The notes under the pieces: model-generated
The model's database searches: none
Seen by the model: only the letters and a program-made list of their open reading frames with translations
What the model was told of the DNA's origin: nothing
Made by a program: the position numbers and the translations under genes
Part shown: piece by piece, positions 1 to 8,223 of the stretch
Layout of the letters: every line of letters starts with the position of its first letter
Position numbering within the stretch: position 1 is the stretch's first letter
Assembly: GCA_041660815.1 (NCBI GenBank)
Contig: JBAZVN010000001.1
Location: 1 to 64,000 of the forward strand
Source: PALSA-1006 sp041660815
GTDB taxonomy: Bacteria; Pseudomonadota; Gammaproteobacteria; Burkholderiales; Gallionellaceae
Reading direction: 5' to 3'
DNA length: 64,000 nucleotides

Positions 1-301
1 TAGCACTCGTTACCGTAGTTGGCGTTGTAGCACTCGTTACCGTGGTCGGAGTGGTTGCACTCGTCACTGTGGTTGGCGTTGTAGCGCTAGTCACTGTGGT
101 TGGTGTCGTTGCACTCGTCACTGTGGTTGGAGTGGTTGCACTCGTCACTGTCGTCGGTGTTGTAGCGCTCGTCACTGTGGTTGGTGTCGTTGCACTCGTC
201 ACTGTGGTTGGTGTCGTTGCACTCGTCACTGTGGTTGGAGTGGTTGCACTCGTCACTGTCGTCGGTGTTGTAGCGCTCGTCACTGTGGTCGGAGTCGTCG
301 G
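1..301 (-). repeat. 27-bp tandem minisatellite inside the repeat-protein gene
   Basis: About eleven head-to-tail copies of a 27-bp unit (on the plus strand built from blocks such as GTTGCACTC, GTCACTGTG, GTTGGTGTC) run to the left edge. In the minus-strand coding frame each unit encodes about TTPTTVTSA. Units differ mostly at silent positions, so protein sequence is more conserved than DNA. The array continues outside the window, so total copy number is unknown. Confidence 0.9.
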
Positions 302-1051
302 AGTTGTTATATCCTGATTAGTTGTTTCTGGCGGCACATTAACTTGATTCACGCCTCCAACAGGCGCATTAACATCACTAGAAACCGAACTTTCAACTGG
401 CGCATCCGCTGGCGAACTTTCCTCAACCGGATTCGCATCAACTGTTGACGCAACTCCCGGCCCTTCAAGATTTGCACGATCCGCTGGCAATAAAGCCTCA
501 TCAGAAGTTGGTTGAAAATTCCCTGTATTACCCAAGCTTGCTGCAGAGACCCCGGCAGACGCCGAACCCACTGAATTTAAGACAGAATCCGCAACCGAAC
601 TACCTGCCCCATTATCGGAATTTAAATTGGCTGACTGATTATTTGCCTCTATTGCTCCCTGGGGAAGCGTTAAATCCACAAAAGGGACACCTATTTGCTC
701 ACCACTACTATCTGATTCAATGGAGGAAACTGTACTGTTGCTCTTAACAGCAGCTTGACGCTGAGCCGCTAAAGACTCCTCGCTGAAACTTCCCGTTTCA
801 GCATTTACTTGAGAACTTAATTGATCTTTCTCAAGAACAACCTGAATGTTTTCGTTACCAGCTCCATCTACCCGGGCTGGACCACCTGAGGCAGTATCCG
901 ACTGGCCGATATTCTCCCTAATATTTTCACTGCTAAGTGAAGTCATCTGGTCAAACGACACCGCCTGCTGATCAATGGCAGAATTATTTTCTGCTTCGCT
1001 CGGCGTGTTATTTTCAGAATCTTGAGGAGTGTTTACGTCATTAGCAGCCAT
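1..1051 (-). CDS. Large Thr-rich repeat protein, N-terminal part (probable type I secreted adhesin)
   Basis: Only the first ~350 codons are present; the gene continues beyond the left edge. The ATG at 1049-1051 follows an AGGTGA Shine-Dalgarno about 8 nt upstream. The product starts MAANDVNTPQDSENN, has no signal peptide, and is rich in Ser, Asn, Gln, Glu and Ala for about 240 residues. From about residue 248 it becomes tandem nonapeptides close to TTPTTVTSA, encoded by a 27-bp DNA repeat. No signal peptide, low complexity, and position directly after the HlyD gene of a type I secretion operon suggest an exported giant adhesin or RTX-like protein whose C-terminal secretion signal lies outside the window. 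I see no LapA-type retention module, so the family is not certain. It could also be a different Thr-rich surface protein. Existence of the ORF is well supported, function is inferred. Confidence 0.72.
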   Translation of the reverse strand, partial: MAANDVNTPQDSENNTPSEAENNSAIDQQAVSFDQMTSLSSENIRENIGQSDTASGGPARVDGAGNENIQVVLEKDQLSSQVNAETGSFSEESLAAQRQAAVKSNSTVSSIESDSSGEQIGVPFVDLTLPQGAIEANNQSANLNSDNGAGSSVADSVLNSVGSASAGVSAASLGNTGNFQPTSDEALLPADRANLEGPGVASTVDANPVEESSPADAPVESSVSSDVNAPVGGVNQVNVPPETTNQDITTPTTPTTVTSATTPTTVTSATTPTTVTSATTPTTVTSATTPTTVTSATTPTTVTSATTPTTVTSATTPTTVTSATTPTTVTSATTPTTVTSATTPTTVTSA

Positions 1052-1086
1052 AATTCAGTCACCTAGGTTGAATAATTACAAGTAAT

Positions 1087-1110
1087 CAATTGACCGCGCG
1101 GTCATAATTG
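1087..1110. promoter_or_regulatory. Palindrome upstream of the repeat-protein gene
   Basis: A perfect 14-bp palindrome TGACCGCGCGGTCA lies at 1091-1104, extended by CAATT at 1087-1091 and AATTG at 1106-1110. It sits about 40 bp upstream of the ATG of the repeat-protein gene, in the 152-bp gap after the HlyD gene. There is no U-run on the minus strand, so it is not an intrinsic terminator for the operon. It may be a dimeric regulator operator or an mRNA hairpin. Confidence 0.45.
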
Positions 1111-1203
1111 CGGCTTTTTTCAGTGAGGTGATATTACCTTGGCATTTTGCAATACCATAGACAGCCAAAGGTTATAAATCAAACAAATATCCTGGTTTCA
1201 ACT

Positions 1204-2568
1204 TTAACGTTCATGAAACGACATCGATACGACGTCAATCAAAGGCTTAACCAAGTAGGCCAATAGTGTTTTCTCGCCTGTGAGAATTTCCGCTTCTACT
1301 TTCATCCCGGAAACCAAAAGATTACGCCCCGGAACATCACCGACATAAGGATGTTCAAGCTCAACAATCCCTTGATAATAAGACACTTTATCATCACCAA
1401 CAATACTGGAAGCGCCCACCCGTTTTAATTTCCCCTTAACAAAACCGAAGCGCGAATAGTCGTAACTTGTAACGCGCAAATTGACATCCTGCCCTTCCCT
1501 CACAAAACCGATGTCGCGCGGGGTAATGCGCACCTCCGCCTCCAACGTTGCGCTATCTGACACTATCTGCATCAACAATGCCCCGGGTTGAACAACTTGG
1601 CCGGCATTTTGTATGCGCTTATCCAGCACATAACCACGAATGGGGGCACGTATTTCCAAACGGTTTACCCGTCCCAACATACGTTGAATTGATTCTTCAA
1701 TTTCGGCCATTTCAGCTCGTATGGCGCCTAATTCCACCAAAGCATCTTTCCGTGACTGATTCAATGTGTCGGTGCGACGATTTTTTACTTCAGCCAACTC
1801 TTGCTCGGTAACCCCGGCCTCCTCCGTCAGACGAAAGATTTCACCCGAAGCCGTTACTTGAGCGCGGCGCGTTTCAAGCAGCACCGTCCTATTCACCAAC
1901 TGGCGGGCTGCTAAATTTTCGCGCATGGATGACAATTCACTGGTTAACGCGAGTTGCTCTTTGGCCGCGGAAAGGGTTCGTTCAAGTTGGCGAATCCGTT
2001 GCTTTTTTTGCTCAATCTGACGATCCAATATGGACAATGCGGAATTCAGACTCGCCACTTGAGAAAGATAAATATCCATTTGATTTGATATCATATCTGG
2101 TTGATTAATTTTAAGTTTTGCGAAATTTGGACGTCTACTCTCGGTAAAAGCCATCAAACGTTCTTCGCGCAATCTAAGTGAGTCCAAGCGTGCCAGCATT
2201 TGTTTATAATCGGCAGAGGCTTGATTGCCATCCATTCTTACCAGCACCGCATCTTTTTCAACCAATTGGCGCTCTTCAACAAGAATTTCACCAATCACGC
2301 CGCCGTCAAAGTGTTGAATTAACTTCACACTTCCCGAGGGAACCACTTCTCCTTGCGCATTGGCCACCTCCTTCATACGGGTTAATGCCGCCCAAATAAA
2401 AAAGATAATAACCAAAGCCCCCACTATATAAAGAATTGGCCGCACAAACGCAGGTACCAATTCTTCTTCGATGTGAATACTTTCGGCAAGCAGACTGCGC
2501 TCCCGCTTACCCAGAAGAGTTTTACGCGGAGCCTCTAAATCCTCGACAGATTTTTTCTTATTAAACAT
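1204..2568 (-). CDS. HlyD-family membrane fusion protein of a type I secretion system
   Basis: This is the periplasmic adaptor that links the inner-membrane ABC exporter to the outer-membrane channel. The 454-residue product has a cytoplasmic N-terminus, one membrane segment at about 42-62 (LYIVGALVIIFFIWAAL), a first biotinyl-lipoyl half (ANAQGEVVPSGSVKLIQHFDGG), a long alpha-helical coiled-coil hairpin at about 115-310, the second lipoyl half (LEIRAPIRGYVLDKRIQNAG) and a C-terminal beta-barrel. Start chosen at MFNKKKSVEDL, four bases after the exporter gene stop. A longer start at 2613 would overlap that gene by 41 bp and adds an uncharacteristic 15 residues. It is the fourth gene of the compact secretion operon and precedes the putative substrate. 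Family assignment is firm; the substrate is inferred from position. Confidence 0.92.
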   Translation of the reverse strand: MFNKKKSVEDLEAPRKTLLGKRERSLLAESIHIEEELVPAFVRPILYIVGALVIIFFIWAALTRMKEVANAQGEVVPSGSVKLIQHFDGGVIGEILVEERQLVEKDAVLVRMDGNQASADYKQMLARLDSLRLREERLMAFTESRRPNFAKLKINQPDMISNQMDIYLSQVASLNSALSILDRQIEQKKQRIRQLERTLSAAKEQLALTSELSSMRENLAARQLVNRTVLLETRRAQVTASGEIFRLTEEAGVTEQELAEVKNRRTDTLNQSRKDALVELGAIRAEMAEIEESIQRMLGRVNRLEIRAPIRGYVLDKRIQNAGQVVQPGALLMQIVSDSATLEAEVRITPRDIGFVREGQDVNLRVTSYDYSRFGFVKGKLKRVGASSIVGDDKVSYYQGIVELEHPYVGDVPGRNLLVSGMKVEAEILTGEKTLLAYLVKPLIDVVSMSFHER

Positions 2569-2572
2569 TATG

Positions 2573-5500
2573 TTAGCCCAATTCAGACATGACTTTTTCT
2601 TTGATCTTATCAAATGGCCCCATCGCCAGCAAGGTACCGCGATGCATCAAAATAACACTATCCGCCATACGCATATGTGCAGGCCGATGCGTAATCATAA
2701 TGACAGTGCTGCTCCCGCGTAGCCATTCAATACACCGAATGAGTGCCTCTTCTCCGGATTTATCCATTCCAGTTCCGGGCTCATCCATCAATACAATCTC
2801 GGCGGGCTTAAGCATCGCCCGGGCAAGCGACAAACGCTGTCGGAATCCATTGGATTGCTGAGAGGTGCGATCACTGGAAATACGGGTATTAAATCCCTGC
2901 GGAAGTGCGGCAATGTCTTTGGCCAAGCCAGCCATTTCCACGGCCCAGGATAATTCCGCATCAGATGCGGTGGGATGAGCCAAACGCAAATTTTGCGCAA
3001 CAGTACCGTAATACAACTCACACTGCTGTGGCATATAGCTTATTCTTGAGCGCAGATTGGACGCGGTCAACTGGCGAATGTCGATTGAATTAATACGAAT
3101 TGTGCCAGCTTGCGGAACATATATACGTTCAAACAACTTAAATAAGGTAGATTTTCCCGAGCCATTACCGCCCGCAACTGCCACAACCTGCCCCGGTTTC
3201 ACGGCAAACGAAACTCCCAACAGTACCGGATCTGCGTCATTGGCATAGCGAAATGAGACGCGCTCAAAACTAAGTGCTCCGCCCGCATGGGCACTAATAG
3301 TTTGCTGCACACCTGTTTCAGCTTCCCCGCGAATCCGCATTAGATTTTCGACCTGACGAATGGTAGAGCGAATATTGACCACCGCAGTCGCAGAAAGAAA
3401 CACGTTTTGCAAGGGACCGTTGACACGCCACAAAATCATCATGGTTGCCACCATGGTGCCGTTAGTAAGGGTGCCATTAATCACCAGATAAGTAGACAGC
3501 GCCAGCGCCATTAAGCCGGTAATGGAAGTCAATATTGTCGCTAACCCGTTAATCCTGGACTGAAGTTGATTATTTTCATAATTTGCCATGACAGCTTTTC
3601 CGCTTAGATCACGGAATCGGGCAACCCAGGATTGATCCGCGCCTACCGATCGAATCGTACGCATGTCGAACAAGGCTTCACTCAAAAATTCCCAGCGAGT
3701 CGAAGTTAATTTCCCCGCCTTGGCCACTGAAACTTCACTGGATTTTCGGGTCGCAAACCACAGAATGGCATACAGCAATACCGACGCCAGCAATACCAGT
3801 AAAACCCAGGGATTAATCACGGCAATAGCCACCAACAAAACCAGAGTTGAGGGCAATTCAAATACCAACATGGAAGCCGGGCCCAGGAAAAAATCACGCA
3901 AGCTCTCAAGATTTTTGAATCTACCCACCTGATTACTTACCGTAGCGCCATCTGTAGCAGTGGCCGGCAAATTAATAATCCTTTTAAACAGGGTATTGCC
4001 CAAGATGTACTCAAAGCGCCCCCCCACAAAAGCGGTGATTTTTCCCTTGAGATTGCGCAAGAACACGTCGGCGGCTATGGCAACCGCTACCCCGATCATG
4101 ATAAATGCTCCCATTAAAATATCTCCCGAAGGCAACACGATATCCAGTGTGGACCGCACAAATAAGGGGGGAGCCAATGCCAGCAAAGCACTGGCAATGG
4201 TTAAGGCGAACGAAATATATATATGACTGCGGAAACGCAGCAACACCTCTCCCAGCCAGCTTGATTCATGACGGGAGGCATTGGGTAAACTATCGGCCTT
4301 TTGAAATACATAAATTTCACCCAAATCGGTATCGGTTTCAATCTCAATTTCCGCGCGTTGCGTGCTGTCATAAACCCACAACTTATTATCATCCAAGCGT
4401 TTTAGTACCACAATTGCGGGCTTATCCGGCGGCACAAACAGACACGGCATCAGGCGCTCATCGATACGTGCTAAATGACCCGTTAAATGTTTTGGGAAAT
4501 ACTCCAGATTTGCCAAAATGGAACACATCACCGTCACATCCAAATTTCTAGCCATATGCGGCATGGCATCCGCCAATTGGCGCGGCTTGCCACGCCAATT
4601 TATTGCATTTAACAGGGGCAACAAGCAAATCGACAAATCAGACTCTTCTTCAAACTGGTGTCGCACCACTTCGGCAAGTGCATCGGTGGATTCAGGGCGC
4701 TCTTGAATGGTTAGCTGGCTGGCCTCATCCGAAGAATTTAAAGACAATTCAGCATCCTGATCGACAATTCCTTCCTGTAAACGTCCATCAACCAATGAAT
4801 AGACTTTATCGGCAAGATTAATTATTGACGGTCGATGCGTCACAAATACTACAGTACACGTCCCTTTGAGTTCGGCCAGATAGTTGATCAACAGCTTGTC
4901 CATGCGCATATCAAGAGAGATATTGGCTTCGTCAAAAAGAATCACACTGGGCTTGTGCACCAGCGAGCGAATGATAGTAATAATTTGACGCACCCCGGCG
5001 GGCAAAGCATCGGCGGTGCCCTCACCTACATTGGTTTCATAGCCCAACTTCATACTGGCAACAATTTGATGCAAGCCCAATTTACTGGCAATTTTCAAGG
5101 CTTCTTCATTGAGACTTGCATCAAACATCGTCAAGTTTTCCAGAATATTGCCCGCCACAATGGTGCCGGTTTGTGGCAACAACGCAATTTCCTTATACAC
5201 ACTGGCAGCTGTAAAACTTTCCAATGGCTGCCCATCCGCAAACACCTGCCCGAAATCCGGCCTGACCATGCCGTTCATAAGTGACAGCAAACTGGATTTA
5301 CCGCTGCCGCTTTCTCCCAGAATTGCAACAAATTGCCCCGCATCGATTTTAATAGTTAGATTGGGAAATAATTCTAGGCGTGGCGGAATGTTGGAAAAGA
5401 AATTCTCGTCACGCTGCTGACTGCCGGTGGGAACCCCGCCAAACAGCGCACTTTTGGCCAGGGATCGGGTGGACTGCACATCCGCAGTTTTAAATTTCAA

Positions 5501-6580
5501 GCTTACATTGCGCAGCTCAAGCCCTTGCTTCACCGGCAGTAACTTAGCCTTACCCTCCTCCTTGTCATAAGGCAATTCAAATACTTTATTGAGCCTTTCC
5601 AGCGCCGCAACAAAAGTTTGGTAACGCATCCACACCTGCAATCCGCGCCGTAAAGGTTGCAAAGCACGCACGGATAACATCATGCAGGCGGACAACCCGC
5701 CCGGAGTCATCTTGCCGTTAATCACAAACCAGGAGCTGGCAAAAACCACAACCACAATCATGACCTGCGAGAATAACTGCCCGATATTGTTTGCCGAGGC
5801 ATTGCCGCGAATTAAAGCATCCCCCAGAACCGAATTAGTCTCCTGCAATCGCTCATAGCGGCGCAGCATCAGCGCCTCCATAGTAAGTGTTTTTACCGAA
5901 TAGATTCCGGTCAACACCTCCGTCAAAAATCCCAGACGCCGGTCATCCTGAATGATGCGTTTCTTGACCTGATCGCGCATCCAGTTTCCGAAATAAAAAA
6001 TAAGCACCGTGAAAATAATCAACAGCAAAACCGGCACGACAAACAACCAGCCGCCGATCAAATAAATAATGATCGGATATATCGCCACAAACGGCAGATC
6101 GAATAAGACCAGCAGCGCCTGACCCGAATAAAATTCAGCCACTTTAGTTGTCGCCAAGACGCGTTCTTCATGAACCCCGGATTCTTCCTGCTGGTAGCGC
6201 TGCAAAGGAACATGCATGAGTCTTTCGAGTGCAGCCACACTGGTATTGTGCTCAAAGCGCGCGCCCAACCAGCTGGTTATCCGACCGTTGATGCCGCGCA
6301 GCACCTCTTCAAACACAATCGCCACAATTACCCCGACGACCAGAAAAGTCAGGGTCGCTACCGATTGATTGGTAACGACACGATCCAAAATCTGCAGAAT
6401 AGCGAGCGGCAAGGCGAGCGCCAATATATTGATTAATAAGGAAGAAAAACCAAGCGCCGGCAGCACATTGCGCAAATCAGGGGAACTAAACAAACGCTGC
6501 AACACGCCATCACCCACCGGTTTTGCACGCGCAGCGGAATTACTGTCCAGTGCAGCTGAGTTTTTTTTCATACTATTCAT
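2573..6580 (-). CDS. Single-chain tandem type I secretion ABC exporter with an internal C39-like domain
   Basis: At 1335 residues this is twice the usual length of a type I secretion ABC protein. Order: transmembrane domain 1 (about 40-330); nucleotide-binding domain 1 with Walker A GESGSGKS (422-429), Walker B VILFDEA (E551) and H582; a C39-peptidase-like domain (about 648-765) without an evident catalytic Cys-His dyad; transmembrane domain 2 (about 785-1075); nucleotide-binding domain 2 with Walker A GGNGSGKS (1137-1144), Walker B IVLMDEP (E1267) and H1298. Both ABC signature loops are degenerate: LPAGVRQ at 526 and SNGFRQR at 1243 instead of LSGGQRQ. Homodimeric exporters use one half-transporter per gene, so here both halves, probably non-equivalent, are in one chain. 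The ATG overlaps the regulator stop (ATGA) and the HlyD gene follows after 4 nt. Family is firm; effects of the altered loops are inference. Confidence 0.93.
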   Translation of the reverse strand: MNSMKKNSAALDSNSAARAKPVGDGVLQRLFSSPDLRNVLPALGFSSLLINILALALPLAILQILDRVVTNQSVATLTFLVVGVIVAIVFEEVLRGINGRITSWLGARFEHNTSVAALERLMHVPLQRYQQEESGVHEERVLATTKVAEFYSGQALLVLFDLPFVAIYPIIIYLIGGWLFVVPVLLLIIFTVLIFYFGNWMRDQVKKRIIQDDRRLGFLTEVLTGIYSVKTLTMEALMLRRYERLQETNSVLGDALIRGNASANNIGQLFSQVMIVVVVFASSWFVINGKMTPGGLSACMMLSVRALQPLRRGLQVWMRYQTFVAALERLNKVFELPYDKEEGKAKLLPVKQGLELRNVSLKFKTADVQSTRSLAKSALFGGVPTGSQQRDENFFSNIPPRLELFPNLTIKIDAGQFVAILGESGSGKSSLLSLMNGMVRPDFGQVFADGQPLESFTAASVYKEIALLPQTGTIVAGNILENLTMFDASLNEEALKIASKLGLHQIVASMKLGYETNVGEGTADALPAGVRQIITIIRSLVHKPSVILFDEANISLDMRMDKLLINYLAELKGTCTVVFVTHRPSIINLADKVYSLVDGRLQEGIVDQDAELSLNSSDEASQLTIQERPESTDALAEVVRHQFEEESDLSICLLPLLNAINWRGKPRQLADAMPHMARNLDVTVMCSILANLEYFPKHLTGHLARIDERLMPCLFVPPDKPAIVVLKRLDDNKLWVYDSTQRAEIEIETDTDLGEIYVFQKADSLPNASRHESSWLGEVLLRFRSHIYISFALTIASALLALAPPLFVRSTLDIVLPSGDILMGAFIMIGVAVAIAADVFLRNLKGKITAFVGGRFEYILGNTLFKRIINLPATATDGATVSNQVGRFKNLESLRDFFLGPASMLVFELPSTLVLLVAIAVINPWVLLVLLASVLLYAILWFATRKSSEVSVAKAGKLTSTRWEFLSEALFDMRTIRSVGADQSWVARFRDLSGKAVMANYENNQLQSRINGLATILTSITGLMALALSTYLVINGTLTNGTMVATMMILWRVNGPLQNVFLSATAVVNIRSTIRQVENLMRIRGEAETGVQQTISAHAGGALSFERVSFRYANDADPVLLGVSFAVKPGQVVAVAGGNGSGKSTLFKLFERIYVPQAGTIRINSIDIRQLTASNLRSRISYMPQQCELYYGTVAQNLRLAHPTASDAELSWAVEMAGLAKDIAALPQGFNTRISSDRTSQQSNGFRQRLSLARAMLKPAEIVLMDEPGTGMDKSGEEALIRCIEWLRGSSTVIMITHRPAHMRMADSVILMHRGTLLAMGPFDKIKEKVMSELG

Positions 6581-8223
6581 TCAACATCCAAATTATCCAT
6601 CGCCCGACGCAATAATGGATGGGTGAATGACAGCCAATTTTCGGTCGAGCAATTCAATACCCCCGCAGCAACCGCACGCTGCATATTGGGTTGCAAACTC
6701 TCAAGCGACTCGCCAAGACGAGTCGCCACCTCATCCAAACTGCAACCTGAAGCAGTTTTTGCAACCTCGCGCAACAAACTGCGATCCAAATGCAAACTGT
6801 CCAAACGCGCATTTACCGCAACCCTTAAAGGCAAGGTGAGCAGCTCTGTTTCATGATGCCGCGCCAATTCAACCGCGAACAAGGGCACACCCGACGCAGC
6901 CGTACTGATGCGCTGCACCGTGCTTGCGCGCTCTTTGACCGTTCCTTTGCCTAATGCATTGCGCACCAGAGTCTGAATTGCCTGGGAAGTCAGGCGCCTC
7001 AACACAATAACTTTAGACGGAATAGTTTCTGGATCCGCCACCCAGCGGCGACCGGAAAATATCACCAGTTTACCGTGATCAACCGCCTGTTTAGCGGCAT
7101 TCGATAGCAACAACTGCTGCTCTTTGGACAATAAGTGAAAATCGTCAATCACCGCTAAATCCGGCAACTGTTCGGGCTTGGAATACAGTAAAGTTGCCAC
7201 TTCATCCACGCTAAATTCCGTACCATGGGTTGTATCGTAAAGATGCTTACCCAATACCGAAGGTAAGCAACGGCAAAACATCACACTGCCATTTTGTTGA
7301 ATACACAGCTTGGCAATTTCATTGCACAAGCTGGATTTACCCATGCCCATCTCGCCTTCAACAAAGGCTAATTTCCCGTTGCCTTTGCCAGACTCGGTGA
7401 GGGCGCCATATAAACTTGCGATTTCGTTGACCCGCCCCACCAAGTGATACGCACGCCGCGCGCCAGTCCAATGCACATTGCGTAGCTCATTGAACAGCAT
7501 CGAAGGCAATACCGGCTGTACACCGCCAATGCCAAATAATTCAATTAAATCCAAGGCGGAAGTGTCGAACAAAAATTGTCCGGCAGAAACACCGCCGAGC
7601 AACTCGCGCGCGGAAGCAATTGCACTGCTGGCAATCGCTTCGCCGGTCCAGCCTCCGAAACGTTTCATGCTGGCAAAAGCAATACCTGCTGTCATACAGC
7701 CGTGCAGAGTGTCCGCTTCGGCACGATCAAACTCGAGCAAATCATCGTAAACCGAACGTGCCGCCTGCAAGGCAATCGCCAAATCGTATTCACTGACGCG
7801 CTGAATCCCAAAAATAAGATCACAGGCATTACCGTTGCGCGCTAAAAATACCGCATCATTCAGAGTCGCTGCCGAGGCAAGGCTGCCATACATCAACTTA
7901 AGGGCAAGCTGACTCGCCTGCTGCGGCAAAGCCACACTGAGCACCACACAGGGGCGGCATTCCAATAAATCCGACATCGGGAAAGTCGTCGTACGACTCT
8001 CATGCTCATGAAACATCTCCATGGCCTGTGTGGCCGCCATCGCGCGATTGCTCACATTCAATTTTTTAAAGATCGCCACCAGGTGTTGCTTAACGGTACC
8101 CAGACCGATCCCCAATTCCTGGGCAACCTCTTTGTTGACTTTGCCCGCCTGCAATAGTTTTAGAATCTGATGCTGACGCGGACTGAGTTCAGCTGGAAGG
8201 GAATTGCGCGGACTCTCACTCAT
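6577..8223 (-). CDS. LuxR-type HTH regulator with cyclase-like and STAND/AAA ATPase domains
   Basis: The 548-residue protein begins with a LuxR/GerE helix-turn-helix (about 12-68; LSPRQHQILKLLQAG, NKEVAQELGIGLGTVKQHLV). Residues about 90-230 resemble a degenerate class III nucleotide cyclase homology domain (GCMTAGIAF, GEAIASSAIASARELL), with no recognisable metal-binding aspartates. An ATPase module follows, with Walker A GEMGMGKS (290-297) and Walker B LAVIDD (356-361), then an alpha-helical C-terminus. LAL/MalT-type regulators normally carry the HTH at the C-terminus, so the order here is reversed. The gene overlaps the outer-membrane factor upstream by 8 bp and the exporter downstream by 4 bp, so it is co-translated with the secretion machinery and probably controls that operon or its substrate. 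The cyclase-like call is the least certain part. Confidence 0.8.
   Translation of the reverse strand: MSESPRNSLPAELSPRQHQILKLLQAGKVNKEVAQELGIGLGTVKQHLVAIFKKLNVSNRAMAATQAMEMFHEHESRTTTFPMSDLLECRPCVVLSVALPQQASQLALKLMYGSLASAATLNDAVFLARNGNACDLIFGIQRVSEYDLAIALQAARSVYDDLLEFDRAEADTLHGCMTAGIAFASMKRFGGWTGEAIASSAIASARELLGGVSAGQFLFDTSALDLIELFGIGGVQPVLPSMLFNELRNVHWTGARRAYHLVGRVNEIASLYGALTESGKGNGKLAFVEGEMGMGKSSLCNEIAKLCIQQNGSVMFCRCLPSVLGKHLYDTTHGTEFSVDEVATLLYSKPEQLPDLAVIDDFHLLSKEQQLLLSNAAKQAVDHGKLVIFSGRRWVADPETIPSKVIVLRRLTSQAIQTLVRNALGKGTVKERASTVQRISTAASGVPLFAVELARHHETELLTLPLRVAVNARLDSLHLDRSLLREVAKTASGCSLDEVATRLGESLESLQPNMQRAVAAGVLNCSTENWLSFTHPLLRRAMDNLDVE

Noticed and set aside
42..317. Plus-strand frame encoding a VGVVALVTV repeat protein
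   Set aside because: It is the antisense of the 27-bp repeat array; the minus-strand frame has a start, ribosome site and 240 residues of non-repeat sequence.
1111..1120. T-run after the 1091-1104 palindrome as an operon terminator
   Set aside because: The T-run is on the plus strand, opposite to all genes here; no plus-strand gene ends nearby.
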